DNA of 64,000 nucleotides, from NCBI GenBank assembly GCA_958510875.1, contig OY294067.1, forward strand, positions 256,991,736 through 257,055,735. Reading direction: 5' to 3'. The notes under the pieces are model-generated. The model ran no database searches. It worked only from the letters and a program-made list of their open reading frames with translations, and was not told where the DNA came from. Each line of letters opens with the position of its first letter. Position 1 is the first letter of the stretch. Shown here in pieces: positions 10,891 through 21,484 of this stretch. Source of the DNA: Endomychus coccineus (lineage: Eukaryota; Arthropoda; Insecta; Coleoptera; Endomychidae). Position numbers and translations under genes: made by a program.

Positions 10891-11553
10891 GCAAACTGGT
10901 TGTACCTAATACGGCTTTACGACGACTTTTCGCGTGCCGTTTTCGCTCCATGTAGTTAGATTTAGTATCGGACCGTGCCCGACGGCCCTTCTCCTTTCGA
11001 TAAATACCCATTAAATAGGAAAATTTAATTAAAACAGTTTGAGGTATTCTCAGATCTCAATTACGCGCGTCTAACGTGCGACATACCAAAGGGAATTTTC
11101 TCGCGACTAAAATATACACCAAGCAGGTAAAAGCTAGAGACCCATGGCCAAAAATAATTTATTACAACTGGCGCCGGTCGCACGGAGCAAGAGACGGCCC
11201 CTAATTAACAAGACCGAGGTGAAATGTATGAACTTCAACTTACGCACAGCGAGCTCCTCGAGGCATATGTCAAAATGATTTCTTTCGTAGCTAATTACAT
11301 AGGACGTCTGGCGTTCATGCAATTATGTTTTCAGATAATTCGAACCTTCTAATTTCGATAGGCCACGTGAAAATCTCGGAGTCCAAAGCGCTGAAGACTT
11401 CTGAGTGTTACAATATTCGTATAAAATTGCGAAATTCCGCACTTTTAGAAACTTCAAATTAATTATGACATAATTATTTCAAACGTAAAGTAAGACACAC
11501 GTTTTAGATTCCACAACCACCCTTGACCAAGATAATTTTTGATATCCCGGTAT
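10891..11553 (-). repeat. foldback right arm
   Basis: Begins GCAAACTGGTTGTACC directly after the internal TIR copy and ends CCCGGTAT. Open frames inside it (such as 11134-11322 on the minus strand) are incidental. Confidence 0.75.
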
Positions 11554-13215
11554 TATAGTGTGAATAATTGCGAAAATCTACGTGACAGCGGTGTCATTAT
11601 GAAACATAGAGTTGTGAAATACATTATGTAGACCATTTGGATAAAATTTCTAAATAACATAGAGTATGATTGATTGATTGGAGGTCTTTCATTAGCGGCT
11701 TCTTAATCATTTGCAATGTATTTTCTGTTCCTACAATAATTTACATTCGCCCCGCAGGACTGTCCGAATGCTATTATGCTAACAAAAGTGAGGGAAGTCA
11801 TGTGAATAATGCTTTTCTGGTGTTTGGATTGATATAGTGGTGTATATCATTGGTAAGTTCTTTGACCGAAGACAAAGTTGAGATAATTTAATGAATATAT
11901 TGTATAATAACTTGGAAATTGAACACGTTGTTCTCATTAAATTAGGTAAATAATGTTTTCTAGGAGTGTTTAATTTTTTTGATCTAAGTTTTGAAAATCA
12001 ATTTGGTTTTCAATTACTAATTTACTGTATGAAAACCTATTTGCTTTCAAAAACGTCTCAACCAGTTTATTCCTTGGATAATTTCATTCATTCTTCAAAC
12101 AAGCTATACAAAAGAAGATCCAAATTCCGTTAGATGCTAAACGCTACGTAAAACGTAATGTTAGGAAATTTGAAACGGAGAATGAAGTAGTCGTGAAGTA
12201 TTCCCTACAATTCGCAATATGAAGAAGTAAAATGAGTGTTCCCGACTAACAAAAGCAAAGGCAACGGGAATGCAAGGTGATGCATTCATGATAATTTGAA
12301 ACGAGAAACAGCCAATATAAGGGCAGGTTTGCTGAGGGAGTGTGAAGTGCTCTTGCACAAAAGAATTGAAATATTGCAGGTTGCGAATATTCGACAAAGG
12401 AAAACTAGAAACGTATCTGCATTTGCTCGAGAATTCAAAGTGGAGAAGTATGAATAACCATTTAATTAAAAACATGCAACTAGTTAACAGCGTTGACAGC
12501 AGCCAGTATATTTTACAATTAATGACAAAATACGAGTAGACGACAGGTTTCCTGCAAAACTGAAGGGATGAATGAAGCAATTTTGCTGGCGTTGTTAGTG
12601 TTGGGTCGCGAGGCTCGTTTCTGGCATGCAGGCGCCAAAAGGTAAGGGCGCCAATTTTATAATTAATGATGGGGCATACGCATAAACATAATTTTGCACA
12701 ACGGCGCTATTTACCTACGTAGTGGCGCTGAGATACATCTCACGGACCCACGGATAAATAATTCATTATTTGCCTGAAACACAGGCCGACATGAAACTGT
12801 GGCCACAGAACAACTACTAAATACTGTGAATACATGCAAACACTAAGCATAGACCGTTTGTATTAAATGCTTTACGCTTATTTAAACAAGAATAACGAAT
12901 AAAGTACCGAGTACATCCGAATACAAATCTTCTTTCATGTTGCCGCAAGAAGCATATTAGTTACACAATATTTCTCCGGACTTCTCCAAATGAAAACATT
13001 GTTTAAGAATGGAAATTCCCCGAGATTAGTACACGTACAATAAATAATCATAGTATATCTATACAATGAATAGAATACTAGTGTTCACGGTGTATATTTG
13101 ATTACTCTATCGAACTGATCTAATTTAAATTACTTAATTTTGAAAACGTAGTGTGATTGTTGATTATGCAGTGTTCTAGTTTAATAACTAGGGACATTAT
13201 CATTCAACTATTTAA
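11554..13215. other. mostly featureless; one weak exon candidate
   Basis: Plus-strand frame at 12568-12641 starts MNEAILLALLVLGREA, which has the hydrophobic core of a signal peptide, and ends at AAAAG|GTAAGG, a good donor. G+C is locally raised (12590-12760). No following exon or homology was recognised, so I do not call it a gene. Elsewhere nothing is seen. Confidence 0.35.
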
Positions 13216-13239
13216 TCTATAAATGGAAAGGGTAACTTT

Positions 13240-13440
13240 TGTTTTTATTTGGTGCAACAAGTGAGTATTTCCTGGAAAGCAGGAACCACTTCTCTTGTGC
13301 GGAGTCTGAAAACCGCAACCAGACGCGTCCCCAGGTGGCGGATAGGGGAATGCTCATGGCCCTGTTACCAGCAGGGTCAAGGGTAGGAGTAGACATGCTC
13401 CCGTGGACCAACAGGCACCCAGACCCTGGATAGATTATGG
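13240..13440 (+). repeat. G+C-rich block resembling an RTE-type LINE 5' region
   Basis: The segment around CCCCAGGTGGCGGATAGGGG (about 13329-13350) stands out in base composition from both sides. From memory this string is typical of the 5' end of insect RTE-type retrotransposons; there is no coding block after it here. The identification is tentative. Confidence 0.3.
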
Positions 13441-13559
13441 GAACTCCCAGTCACATGTTTCAGAGAAGAAGGTGACGGATAGATTGCGGCTGATACGGAG
13501 AACCATATGTTCCGGAAGAGTAAGTTATCCCATCATAGATAACTTACTGAAACATACAA

Positions 13560-13815
13560 GAAATATCCAAATAGTGATACAGTACTGAAACACAGGTACC
13601 TTAATATTGGGAACAAACAATGTTTTGGTACAAAACAGAAACACCGAAGGAAACATCCATAGCGTGATAAAGACTGGAAACCTAGAAACCATAAGATCTT
13701 GGTAAATAACAGAAACATAACAGTAAACATCCATAGAGAGATTAAGTACTGAACACCCAAAAACCATAACATCTTGGTTACCTACTTCAAATTTATTATG
13801 CACTGGCCTATTCTC
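13560..13815. repeat. degenerate minisatellite, left part
   Basis: Units starting near ATCCAAATAG (13566), ATCCATAGCG (13655) and ATCCATAGAG (13729) share the order ATCCATAG, GATTAAGTACTG, AAACC, ATAACATCTTGG, AACAGAAACAT. The last two starts are 74 bp apart; the first interval is about 90 bp. Confidence 0.55.
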
Positions 13816-13819
13816 ACAT

Positions 13820-14526
13820 AGCATACAATATTATCTTGTGGGGTAGAGCAGTAAACACAAACAGGGTTTTTATATTACAAAAACGTCTTGTTAGGCTTGT
13901 ATTCAACATGAAACGAAGAGAATCCTGTAAAACAATATTTCGCGACAACAGAATTTTAACCTTTCCCTCTATATTCATCTACAAATGTTCAGTATTTGTT
14001 TATCAAAATATGCATTTATTTAGTAGAAACAATATTAACCACGAATACAATACCCGACATGCTACAGATCTAAGGGTCACGGTCCATAACAGTACCTTGT
14101 ACGAGAAATCGCCATCATACTCATGTCTGACAATATTTAACAATTTACCAGGAGAAATTGAACAATGTAGGTCAAAGACAAGCTTTAAAAGAAAGATAAA
14201 AAACTTTCTTTTTACAGAATCATTCTACTCAATTAGAGAATTTTTAGAATAATTGTTTTACAATATCTTGCCATAACTTATTCAACATTTTAATTTAAAT
14301 TATTTTTTCAAGCTACTTTTGAAATTATATTTCTCAAATTATTTATTTTACAAATGGATTTAATGTTTTTAAAACTGAAAAGTTGATCTTATCTCTTAAT
14401 CACTGTTAACTACTGTGTTTTAGTAAATCACTCATATTAATGTATTTATGTTGATGACGTGTCTTATGTCATTTTTAATGATTTTGTGACGAAAATAAAT
14501 TATTATTATTATTACTATTATTATAA
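13820..14526 (+). mobile_element. CR1/Jockey-group LINE, 3' fragment with (ATT)n tail
   Basis: 5'-truncated LINE whose ORF2 end (13836-14252) is open for 138 codons: ILQKRLVRLVFNMKRRESCK, then NHEYNTRHATDLRV, then FKRKIKNFLF. This is the standard C-terminal region beyond the thumb of CR1/Jockey-type proteins. About 270 bp of 3' UTR follow, ending in AAATAAATTATTATTATTATT. The same minisatellite flanks both sides (13560-13815 and 14526-14700), so the insertion point is visible. The reverse-transcriptase catalytic part is absent. Its long uninterrupted frame suggests it is younger than most LINE pieces here. Confidence 0.75.
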
Positions 14527-14700
14527 AACTGATACACAACAGGAAAGATCCATAGCGCGATTAAGTACTAAAAACCCAGAAACCGTAACAACGGTAAAAA
14601 CGAAACAACATGGGAAGTTATCCACAGAGAGATAAATCACTAAGACAAAAAATACCGTAAAATTGGGCATCAACCATATTACGGTATAAACATAAGAACT
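14526..14700. repeat. degenerate minisatellite, right part
   Basis: ATCCATAGCGCGATTAAGTA (14548) and ATCCACAGAGAGATAAATCA (14620) are 72 bp apart and match the units at 13655 and 13729. The repeat decays after about 14700. Confidence 0.5.
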
Positions 14701-14949
14701 TAGAGACACAATACGTAACATCAACTTAGACACGAACGTGAACATCAACGTATACAACAGTATAGACATCGACGTTCAATCAACGTGAATATCACCTTAA
14801 ACATCAAAGGAAACTCACATCGATATAACATCGAGAAACATAAGACAAAGACGCAGTCCATATCCTGAAGTAATGCGATAAGCGGTTCCGGATATATCAT
14901 CATTTACATGGAATTTGTTACAGTTTAGATTATTTCACGGAAGATAATA

Positions 14950-15390
14950 CAAGAGATATGAATACTAAATATACTACACAATCAATATTAGATAAATTAA
15001 AAACTTTCCAGCTCATAAGCTTAATTGTAAATTGGCATGATTTGCTATCAAAAATTGATATGATTCGTAAGATGCTCCAAAATCCGATTTTAAATTTAAA
15101 TGAATGCCACAAAGGAATAGACAATCTTATTATTACTAATTTACTGAAAAACGGTTGGACAACCATTTCGAGCTTTTTATCAATAAAGCTACAATAGAAG
15201 ATGAAAATGACATTGTAGAAGGATATCATTTAGTGCCACAAATAAAAATCAAGTGTCAGCTTTCTTATGAAAGTAATGAGGTTGAATGAAGGTGAAAACG
15301 TGTTGAATCCAAAACAACAATAATCAATTTTTGTTTCATAATTATTAGACACCACAATTCACTCTACCAGACGTTTTGATATAACGATTT
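14950..15390 (+). pseudogene. hAT-like (DUF4371/ZMYM1-type) transposase fragment
   Basis: Plus-strand frames: QSILDKLKTFQLISLIVNWH, then DLLSKIDMIRKMLQNP, then, after frame changes, RRKRVESKTT and INFCFIIIRHHNSLYQTF. The order (I..VSK.LQ, a helical stretch, RRKR.., F...LD..I.SL..RF) is that of the middle of DUF4371 hAT-type transposases, also called zinc finger MYM-type 1-like proteins. No catalytic residues fall in this part. At least three frame breaks are present. Alternative: a chance resemblance, since identities are few. Confidence 0.4.
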
Positions 15391-15399
15391 AATTGTAAT

Positions 15400-16160
15400 T
15401 ACGATGTAATTGTGTTCAATTGCCTAGAGAGCAGTGGAATCAGGGGATTGACATTAGATGTACTGAAAGATTATCTCCAGAAAAAAATGCAGGTAGTTCA
15501 AGTTAAATCTTCTTTGAGTAATCCATCACCAGTCGCCACATGGGGCATCTTCAGGAGACAGCACTGGCCTCCTCCTTTTCTTGTTGTACATTAAAAGTAT
15601 CGATCAACTAGAAGGTAAATTAACGTCCTACGTTCACGGCACTGCTGTGTCTTTTGTAGGTAACACCTGAGATGAATCATATGGAAAAACTGAGAAGGGA
15701 ATGTCATTTATCTCTAGTTCACTTAGTAATAGTATGCTAGCCTAATTGTCATTGTCGCACTATAAGGAAAACAATCGTTCAAATATCTGGGAGTTTCTGC
15801 GCTGGAATGAGCATATCACATACACTACGAAAAGATTGCGTAAGCTGATTTACAAATTCTACCAACTCAGGAGTATTCTGAATAAAAAGACGCTCATGAT
15901 GATTCATAGTGCTCTATCTGAATCCATCATTCGTTATTGTATTATTGTCTGGGGTGGTACATTCAAAACTTCATTGAGTAATTTGGAAACAGTCCAAAAT
16001 TCCCAACTAAAAATTTTATTGAAGATTCTCCACTACGAAATTATGCAAAGAAGCAGATGTCCTTAATGTAAAGAAGCTCTATATCTATTAATGTATCCTG
16101 TGGGTTATAAATACACCTCTGACTGGTTGAACGCTACACTGGGAAACATTTAATGACTAC
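15400..16160 (+). pseudogene. CR1/Jockey-group LINE reverse transcriptase, fragment
   Basis: Frames in order: LESSGIRGLTLDVLKDYLQ, KMQVVQVKSSLSNPSPVATW, a block derived from GVPQG..LGPLLFLL.I (15545-15600), then YVDD-like residues lost to a change (SYVHGTAVSFVG near 15640), then LRWNEHITYTTKRLRKLIYK and YCIIVWGGTFKTSLSNLETV. This covers RT blocks 3 to 7 and the start of the thumb. The catalytic Y/FADD is not preserved. It has no 3' tail; similarity fades near 16160. It resembles the protein of the 52263-55096 LINE in block order but is a different family. Confidence 0.65.
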
Positions 16161-16429
16161 TCATAATTTAGCTATTATTTCAACTGGAAATCAAAATTGT
16201 GATAATAATATGATAAACGAGTATTGTTAAGTGATTTTTCTGTTTTATTTTTTCAATGTTCTTTATTACAATTTAAGTATTTTTCTTTATTTTTTTATTT
16301 GGATTTTTGTTAATACCTATTGCTTATTGTATTGTTATATTTTTATCTTTATCAAATATAAACTTTGCTAGAAAATCTTTAAGCCAACACCTTTGATAAA
16401 GCTTCCGAATCCGAGAATCGATTGTGTGT
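16161..16429. other. A+T-rich, no feature seen
   Basis: Homopolymer-rich; nothing recognised. Confidence 0.5.
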
Positions 16430-16805
16430 TCAAAATACTATATGGGCCAAACCAGAAGGAACAGTCCAACTCGGTATAAAGAACATTTTAATCATGCAAA
16501 GAAAAATAACGGTGGAAAATTAGTACCGAACATTTTTAGATGCGGGTCACACCATGTCTCGAGAAAGTTTATTACTTTTGGAAAACTGTAATGACAAATA
16601 TCTAGGTAATTCAGTAGGAATGGAAATGTATGGGCGAACAAATTCAATGAATCCACCTGAGGGTAATCCCCTGTTTACACTTTTAATTCAAAATAGTATT
16701 TAAACTGGCACATTTTGATTCCTAATTTAATTTACTCTGACGATGGCGACTTAGTAGCTAAAAGGTCCTTAGTACCCAACAATATTTTTAATGGACAAGG
16801 GTGAT
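16430..16805 (+). mobile_element. PLE-I 3' end, copy 3
   Basis: Plus-strand copy of the element at 1-760. With frame changes it reads YMGQTRRN, TRYKEHF, LLLENCNDKYLGNSVGMEMY, GNPLFTLLIQNS and a stop, parallel to CYVGQSRRN, TRYKEHS, YLDNLEGMEMY and GNPLFTLLSSNS. It starts at the YVGQ block, so it is more truncated than copy 1. The tail with its stem-loop ends near 16805. Confidence 0.8.
16735..16766 (+). ncRNA. hammerhead-like core in PLE-I, copy 3
   Basis: CTGACGA (fits CUGANGA), TGGCGAC/TTA/GTAGCT stem-loop, then AAAAGG. The variable seventh position (U in copy 1, C here) is the one free to vary in a hammerhead. Confidence 0.4.
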
Positions 16806-19284
16806 TATTTATCATTTGTGTGTCTGAAAAGTCAAAAATCTAGACTTTAAACTCTAAAACAGAAGACATCTGTAAATTTGTTTTAATTTTTTTTGTGCCT
16901 TACATTTACCGAGTTACCCAATTCAAAAATCGAAATTTACTCACTCAGTATAAGAGATTTTTCTTGGAGACAATGCAACAAAAAGGGACAGAAGCTGCTG
17001 TATAGATACTGTCAGAATGCAAGGCAGTACATCGTCAAAGACAACCAATTTCTTCGGCAGCCTTGGCTTTCCTTCTTCATCATGAAATTCGTGCAAATAA
17101 TTCACTAGTTAACATCATGATGAAGAGCCCCTGTTTAGAATGGTGATATATATTCACAGTATAACAAATTGATTGATAGATAATTATTCACAAAGGTAAT
17201 TAGGTCTCTCCAGATTGACCATCTAATAGCACCTAATAGTTCCAGACAGAGATCTCGCGCTCATTAGCGGAACGAGGAATATACAGATAGTCTACTAGTC
17301 GAACTAGAGACCTAATAACCTCAGTGGATGATATCTACAAGCAATAAGTATCGAGTATTATGTTTATTTCATGCTTGGACTAGCTGCCTAACTGACTTCA
17401 GTGAAGTACAAGATATCCATTGAGTCTATGTTTTGGATTGCATTGGGTTATCTTATTGGGACATCTACTCTCGGGTAGGTGTCGTTGTATTCTCTGGTCT
17501 ATCTAACATTTTTGCCAATGGAATATTTGTACCTAGGTGAGGATATCGACCAGTACCACATCAGCTTCCCGGTTTCTTCGCTGATGAACTCGAGAGGGCA
17601 ATTTATTGTCCGAAACTATTAGTTGTTCGAAATTATAAGCTATAGTGTTACTGGTGATGGTCGAAGTAGAGATACCTGATTACCTTGGTCAATGATATAT
17701 TCAAATTATGTGCGACTATTCGTTTTTTGGGTCAATATAATCTTCCTATGTCTCTTCCAATCGAATCCAAAAAGCGCACGTTGAGTGTGGTACTCATCAT
17801 ACAAAATTGAGCTGTACGGTGGTGTCAATTGTTTCAAAATCTACTTTTCAGCCTTCGTAGTATATCATGTACTAAGAACTAGGTACACCCAATATTTTGA
17901 ATTTAGCACGAGTACTTTTGTTTCGAACCGAGGAAACTTACGTAAAATCCCGTTTTTCAACTTTAAACTGTTCTTACTCAACAAATTTCTTTTTAGACCG
18001 TTTTTAATATGTTAATCCTGGCATTATTACGAATAATGGATCAATTGAATTAACCCATGTATTATAGTATAACATAACAACTATAATGGACGATAATTTG
18101 AAAACTTTCAGTTCAAAACATTTGGAAAATTTAATTCACCATAAATCTCGGGAATCTAACTAGTTGGTGAATGTGCAAGAATGCTTTATATTCGTAATTA
18201 TAATGTATATTGCATAAACCAAGAAGTTTGAAGTTTAGAGTTGCTCTTGATGTAACCAGCAATCAATCGTCAGCTTATGCAACTAAACATACAACAGTGG
18301 AAATCAATACCTTGTTTCTCTAGGTATCTAACTGCACTTCGAATGTTATCCTGTAGATGGCCGTATTTACTTGAATTCAAAAGGTAAACTCTCCATATGA
18401 GACGTGGGCGACTTTTACCACATTTTAGAGGAGACACAAAAAACGTTTACCGAAAAGAAAATATTAGGTACCTAATAGTGTTTTCACCAAAAATTTTAGA
18501 ACTGATCTAATTTTGAATGTCATTTACGTTACGCTTATTTTAACTTGGCATTTGTATTTGAAGCTTACGCCTTTTCGGCTTATGCCTCTTAATCTCAAGA
18601 TTTTTCCTATTGAATGGGTGCTTACGTCTCACAAACGCCTAACGTTTTTGGAGTGTATACACATTTCAGTAACTAATAAGTTAAAGCTTCTGTCAATAAT
18701 GCCTAACTAGCAGTAAATTATGACTAAGGAATTTCAGGATTAAAATCTATCCAATAATATAGTTAATATCACCAGTCTCCATTTATTTAATATGAAAAGC
18801 AATTCATACAGCTAGTAGTGGATTTTACACTATCAGATCTTTACAATATTTTTACTCTGCTATCTTGTCCATGTATCTGAATTCCAAGAAAACTTTATGT
18901 AAACGTTGGCTTCGCAAGGAAATATTATGAAGGAAAACTCAATAAAAACTTCTAATTAAACAATGATCGCAACATAAGAAACAATGTACCGTAAAGAGAA
19001 TATACAACTGCGCAACTGCCAATAAAAGATATTTTGAGTGTAGGAATGTATATCAAAATGTCAATTAATAAAAAGGGCATATGTAACATACAAGACCGTC
19101 TATCTACGGTGAGACGGGGTTCCTGGGTCCAAAATCTCATATTCACTAGGTCGTTTTTAGGTTTGTTTTCGACTAATATAACAAAAAAGCTAAGTAAGTA
19201 TACATATGCTTATTACAATTTATCGTGAAATCAAATACGTACGCAAAGAAATATAAATGTAAATGTCAGTAATAGTAGTACAAA
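16806..19284. other. no gene recognised
   Basis: 2.5 kb with only short, motif-free frames. A possible 126-bp MITE at 17195-17320 is listed separately. Confidence 0.5.
17195..17320. repeat. possible MITE with 15-bp inverted ends
   Basis: GGTAATTAGGTCTCT at 17195-17209 and its reverse complement with one mismatch at 17306-17320. No target duplication is evident and no second copy was found in the window. Confidence 0.3.
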
Positions 19285-20660
19285 AGTACAGAAAATCCAT
19301 AATATTCGTAGAACAGCGAGTCTGGTGTCAAATGTTGGGAAAAGTGATAGGCATCGAACTTTTTCTTGGAAGTTTGGAACATATGGGCATCAGGAGAGAC
19401 ATCACTAGGCGAAGAGTTCCATCCCTTCGCCGTTCGATAGATAAATGAAGTCTGGTAGGAAAAAGCCCGACTCTCGAGCTTGGCTATGAAGGGGTGACCA
19501 GCTTGAGCTCGTCCAGTCCGCCTATTTGGAATATCTCCTGATGGAATAACAGACAAGATTCCTGAATGATACATGGAAATATGTATGAGGAAAAAATCGC
19601 CCACTTTCTACGATGTTCCAGAAAGGTCCATGAATTCGTGAGTGTCACATTACCAATCAGACGAACAGCTCTCTTCTGAATGTAGATTGAGCGTATGTTT
19701 GGGAGCTGAAGTCCGAACATGTGAACAGTACTCCAGGAATGGTCGAATCTGTGTTATGTGAATCTGAGGAGCTGGTGTTTTCCAAACGGACCGCACATGC
19801 TCGACCCATGAGAGAGTGCTGTTGATGGTGATACCGAGTATTGATATGGAGGAATTCATAGATGTATCTGACATCATCATATTATATATTGTGGGATCGG
19901 CCTTTCCGGAGAGGACACAAGTTTGAGTTTTGGTTAAATCAAACTCTACAAGATTGTCAGATACCAATTTTAAAATTCTTGCCAGACATTCATTCATTGC
20001 ATAGACCTATCCATGTCTTGCTCCTCTGACTTCAAGCGTGATATAGGGGCTCTAGATGGGAAAGTGCTGTGAAGTGTATCATAATCTGCAAAGCTGTGGA
20101 CGAGACAGATAGTCGTTGATATGAAGCAGGAACAAAGTTTGGTGCGAACATAGATCCCTGTGGAACATCAGCGTTAATATCCATTCAATCAAATCGGAGG
20201 CCACTGCGTCAACCAAAACATGGAGTGATCTATCTTAGAAAAAACTCTATAGTGAACGACAGAGTTGGGGTGGCAAATCATATGATGGAGGTTCTCAGGT
20301 GCTAAATTTGGTCCAATAATTTGGAAGTATCCAATTCTACAGTCACAGCTACATCTTATATTTTTTGATAGATGCCTCCCTTACATTTACGTGATCAAGC
20401 TGGTCTTCTGTTGGTCTCTGCTGACGAAAGCCATATTGCTGGTCATTTACAGTTTTGGAGCTTTCTAGATATTGGGTGGGCTAAATAATTTAGAAATCAC
20501 AGAAAGTAGTGCAATGGGTCTAAAATCATTGGGAACGGTCTCTTTTCTTTGGAATTAGTTGGACTCTAGCTGTCTTCCAGCACGAAGGAAACACACCAAG
20601 TGTGTATGAAAGGGTGAACAGCCTGCACAAAATGGGTGTTCATCTCATGAAAATCTTGCA
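19285..20660 (-). pseudogene. LINE family B (CR1/Jockey group), copy 1: reverse transcriptase
   Basis: The longest copy of the commonest LINE here. Minus-strand blocks, N to C: NDFRPIALLSVISKLFS (20500-20560), DQQYGFRQQRPTEDQ (20400-20450), ADVPQGSMFAPN (from GVPQGSVLAP, near 20150), ISILGITINSTLSWVEHVRS (19790-19860), RPFLEYCSHV, IRSIYIQKRAVRLIGNVTLT (19640-19710), and RAFSYQTSFIYRTAKGWNS (19400-19490). There is no RNase H after the thumb, which separates it from the R1/I pieces. The 3' UTR near 19285-19350 matches the other B copies. Numerous frameshifts; the FADD segment near 20080 is damaged. Ends before the endonuclease, so it is 5'-truncated. Confidence 0.75.
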
Positions 20661-21484
20661 TTATGACAAGAAATTGTATGAAAAAAATTCTTCGTTCCTA
20701 GTTGTAAGAGACTTTTTATGGTGAGGGTCTATAGACCCTAATACGAATATCGCATCCTGTATATGACCAAAACAAATTTCATCTCTTATGCTCAGTAACA
20801 AGGTTATGTAACTACATTATGGGTACGTAAGTAATTAAGACAGAGTGACCGTAGCGAATTAAGTCTTCTCCTGAATCGGGTTACAATGCAAAAGGTATGT
20901 TCATTCAATCAAACAAGATTTGTGGGATATTTGAAAGTTTTCAATCACAATTCACATCTTACTGAAATATATTGTGTATTTTTTTTAATCGTAGGAGGAT
21001 GTGAGTAGCGACCGACAGGTTGCTATAATAATTAAGCGAAGATATCAAAGAATGTAAAATACATAAAAGCGTATCTTGGATAAATAAATATGGTATATGA
21101 TGGATTTTGGGCAACTAATCCGCGTAAAATGTAATAAACTAAACTGCGATAACATTGCTGCTTGGTGTTTTGAACCTGCCCTATAGAGCTAAGCCGCAAT
21201 GTTACCGCAGTTTTCAGTCTCCAAAGTTTCCGCGGTATAGTTTTCACCGGAGAATGTTGACATTCATCAGTTTTGGTTTTTCACATTAACGTAAACACCG
21301 AACAGATAATTAGACAGAACACTAGGAAATGATTATCATTCAATCTGTGCTGCTGCTGTTGATTAATGTCTAACCCTCTTTGGTTGGTCAGGATTCAGTC
21401 ATTACCTAGGCAATGAAACTATTAGGTAGACTGCACTGACTCACTCCGTCTTAACCCTTCGGGCATTGACTAGCTGCTATTAAT
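20661..21484. other. no feature seen
   Basis: No motif or repeat recognised between the two LINEs. Confidence 0.5.

Larger units (their letters stand above)
9949..11553. mobile_element. foldback composite of a TIR element
   Basis: Left arm 9949-10610 and right arm 10891-11553 are imperfect reverse complements over about 660 bp (for example GGGAATTTTCTCGCGAC at 11089 against the left arm near 10395-10410). The outer ends read ATACCGGGATATCAAAAATT. The same terminal sequence occurs a third time at about 10790-10878, in the orientation of the right end. So 9949-10878 looks like one complete 930-bp element with TIRs of about 86 bp, joined to the inverted, truncated left two-thirds of a second copy. 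TTA lies immediately outside TACCGGG at both outer ends (9946-9948 region and 11552-11555 region), which could be a 3-bp target duplication or chance. I see no transposase in the 280-bp spacer. Confidence 0.75.

Noticed and set aside
10595..10900. Foldback spacer as a hidden gene
   Set aside because: No frame of note; it is accounted for by the element interior and an internal TIR copy.
12340..12465. Plus-strand reading RQRKTRNVSAFAREFKVEKY resembling a psq/HTH motif of pogo-like transposases
   Set aside because: Too short, with no DDE domain and no inverted ends nearby.
12161..12580. Minus-strand open frame of 139 codons
   Set aside because: Hydrophobic, low-complexity translation of an A+T-rich stretch; no domain or splice context.
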